Below are positions 63,938 to 64,000 of a stretch of DNA of 64,000 bases, one piece after another. Numbering within the stretch: position 1 is the stretch's first letter; each line of letters begins with the position of its first letter. This DNA is from Actinopolyspora lacussalsi (GTDB lineage Bacteria > Actinomycetota > Actinomycetes > Mycobacteriales > Pseudonocardiaceae), in NCBI GenBank assembly GCA_030803735.1, contig JAURUC010000001.1, positions 3,365,501-3,429,500 on the forward strand, given 5' to 3'. A model generated the notes under the pieces. That model was not told the DNA's origin. It saw only the letters and a list, made by a program, of their open reading frames with translations, and made no database searches. Both the position numbers and the translations under genes were made by a program.

Positions 63938-64000
63938 TGAAGTCTCCTCCAGCGTATTGGTTCTCTGCTTAGGACTTATAACTCCTGAGCCCTACTGACT
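63938..64000 (-). promoter_or_regulatory. Start of the dnaK leader
   Basis: 63 bases up to the window edge. GAGGAGACTTCA is the ribosome site. A full HAIR element is not visible here and would lie outside the window. Confidence 0.4.

Overview
The window is high-GC actinobacterial chromosome. The hspR-type dnaK operon, Asp23/Gls24 and MocR genes, many GTG starts and pervasive ATGA overlaps fit an actinomycete, and a Pseudonocardiales-type organism (Actinopolyspora or Saccharopolyspora-like) is my best guess; this is inference, as there is no rRNA or other phylogenetic marker here.

0-1.5 kb: 3' end of an MFS exporter and a GNAT acetyltransferase. 1.5-25.4 kb: a probable natural-product gene cluster. 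Its core (11.4-20.1 kb) is a complete 3-hydroxyanthranilate route: class II DAHP synthase, PhzE-type ADIC synthase, PhzD-type isochorismatase and an EntA-like SDR, followed by an AMP-forming ligase and an aromatic-ring FAD hydroxylase. Phenazine-closing genes (phzF, phzB, phzG) are absent. The left arm (2.6-11.2 kb) couples a second, paralogous AMP-ligase to a NarK nitrate transporter, a NasA nitrate reductase and two flavoproteins, with no siroheme nitrite reductase domain. The simplest reading is nitrate -> nitrite -> ATP-dependent diazotisation (or another N-N/N-O chemistry) of an o-aminophenol acid made from 3-hydroxyanthranilate, by analogy with the nitrite-using, AMP-ligase-like diazotase CreM of cremeomycin biosynthesis. 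Here nitrite would come from a dedicated nitrate reductase instead of the CreD/CreE aspartate-nitrosuccinate route. The right arm holds a MocR regulator, an AhpD-like protein, an MFS exporter and a BBE-type flavoprotein oxidase.

25.6-28.5 kb: an odd trio of apparently repurposed proteins, namely an IS701-like transposase lacking its first catalytic Asp pair, a transaldolase-like protein lacking the Schiff-base Lys, and a stand-alone PucR-type HTH protein. 28.8-36 kb: TDT/TehA exporter with a LysR regulator, a hypothetical protein, and a membrane/copper operon (DUF5134, CtaG, CopA). 36.3-44.5 kb: clpB with a HAIR operator, an NmrA-like reductase, a parS-like site, and a MarR / DHA2-exporter / YceI operon in which the exporter and YceI carry carboxypeptidase-regulatory-like domains; the exporter linker encodes a cluster of DnaA-box-like sequences.

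44.6-53.5 kb: an accessory island with decayed integrases at 44.6 and 50.8 kb, a frameshifted MerR gene behind a perfect terminator, and an Asp23/Gls24 envelope-stress operon led by an ECF-like sigma factor whose second gene carries two frameshifts. 53.7-59.5 kb: MarR, PNPOx-like protein, globin-reductase (flavohaemoglobin) and three tandem DUF1963/YwqG genes, two of which share an almost identical 5' half. 59.5-64 kb: dnaK-grpE-dnaJ-hspR. A covarying hairpin repeat occurs at 36.2 and 54.5 kb. No tRNA, rRNA or CRISPR was seen.
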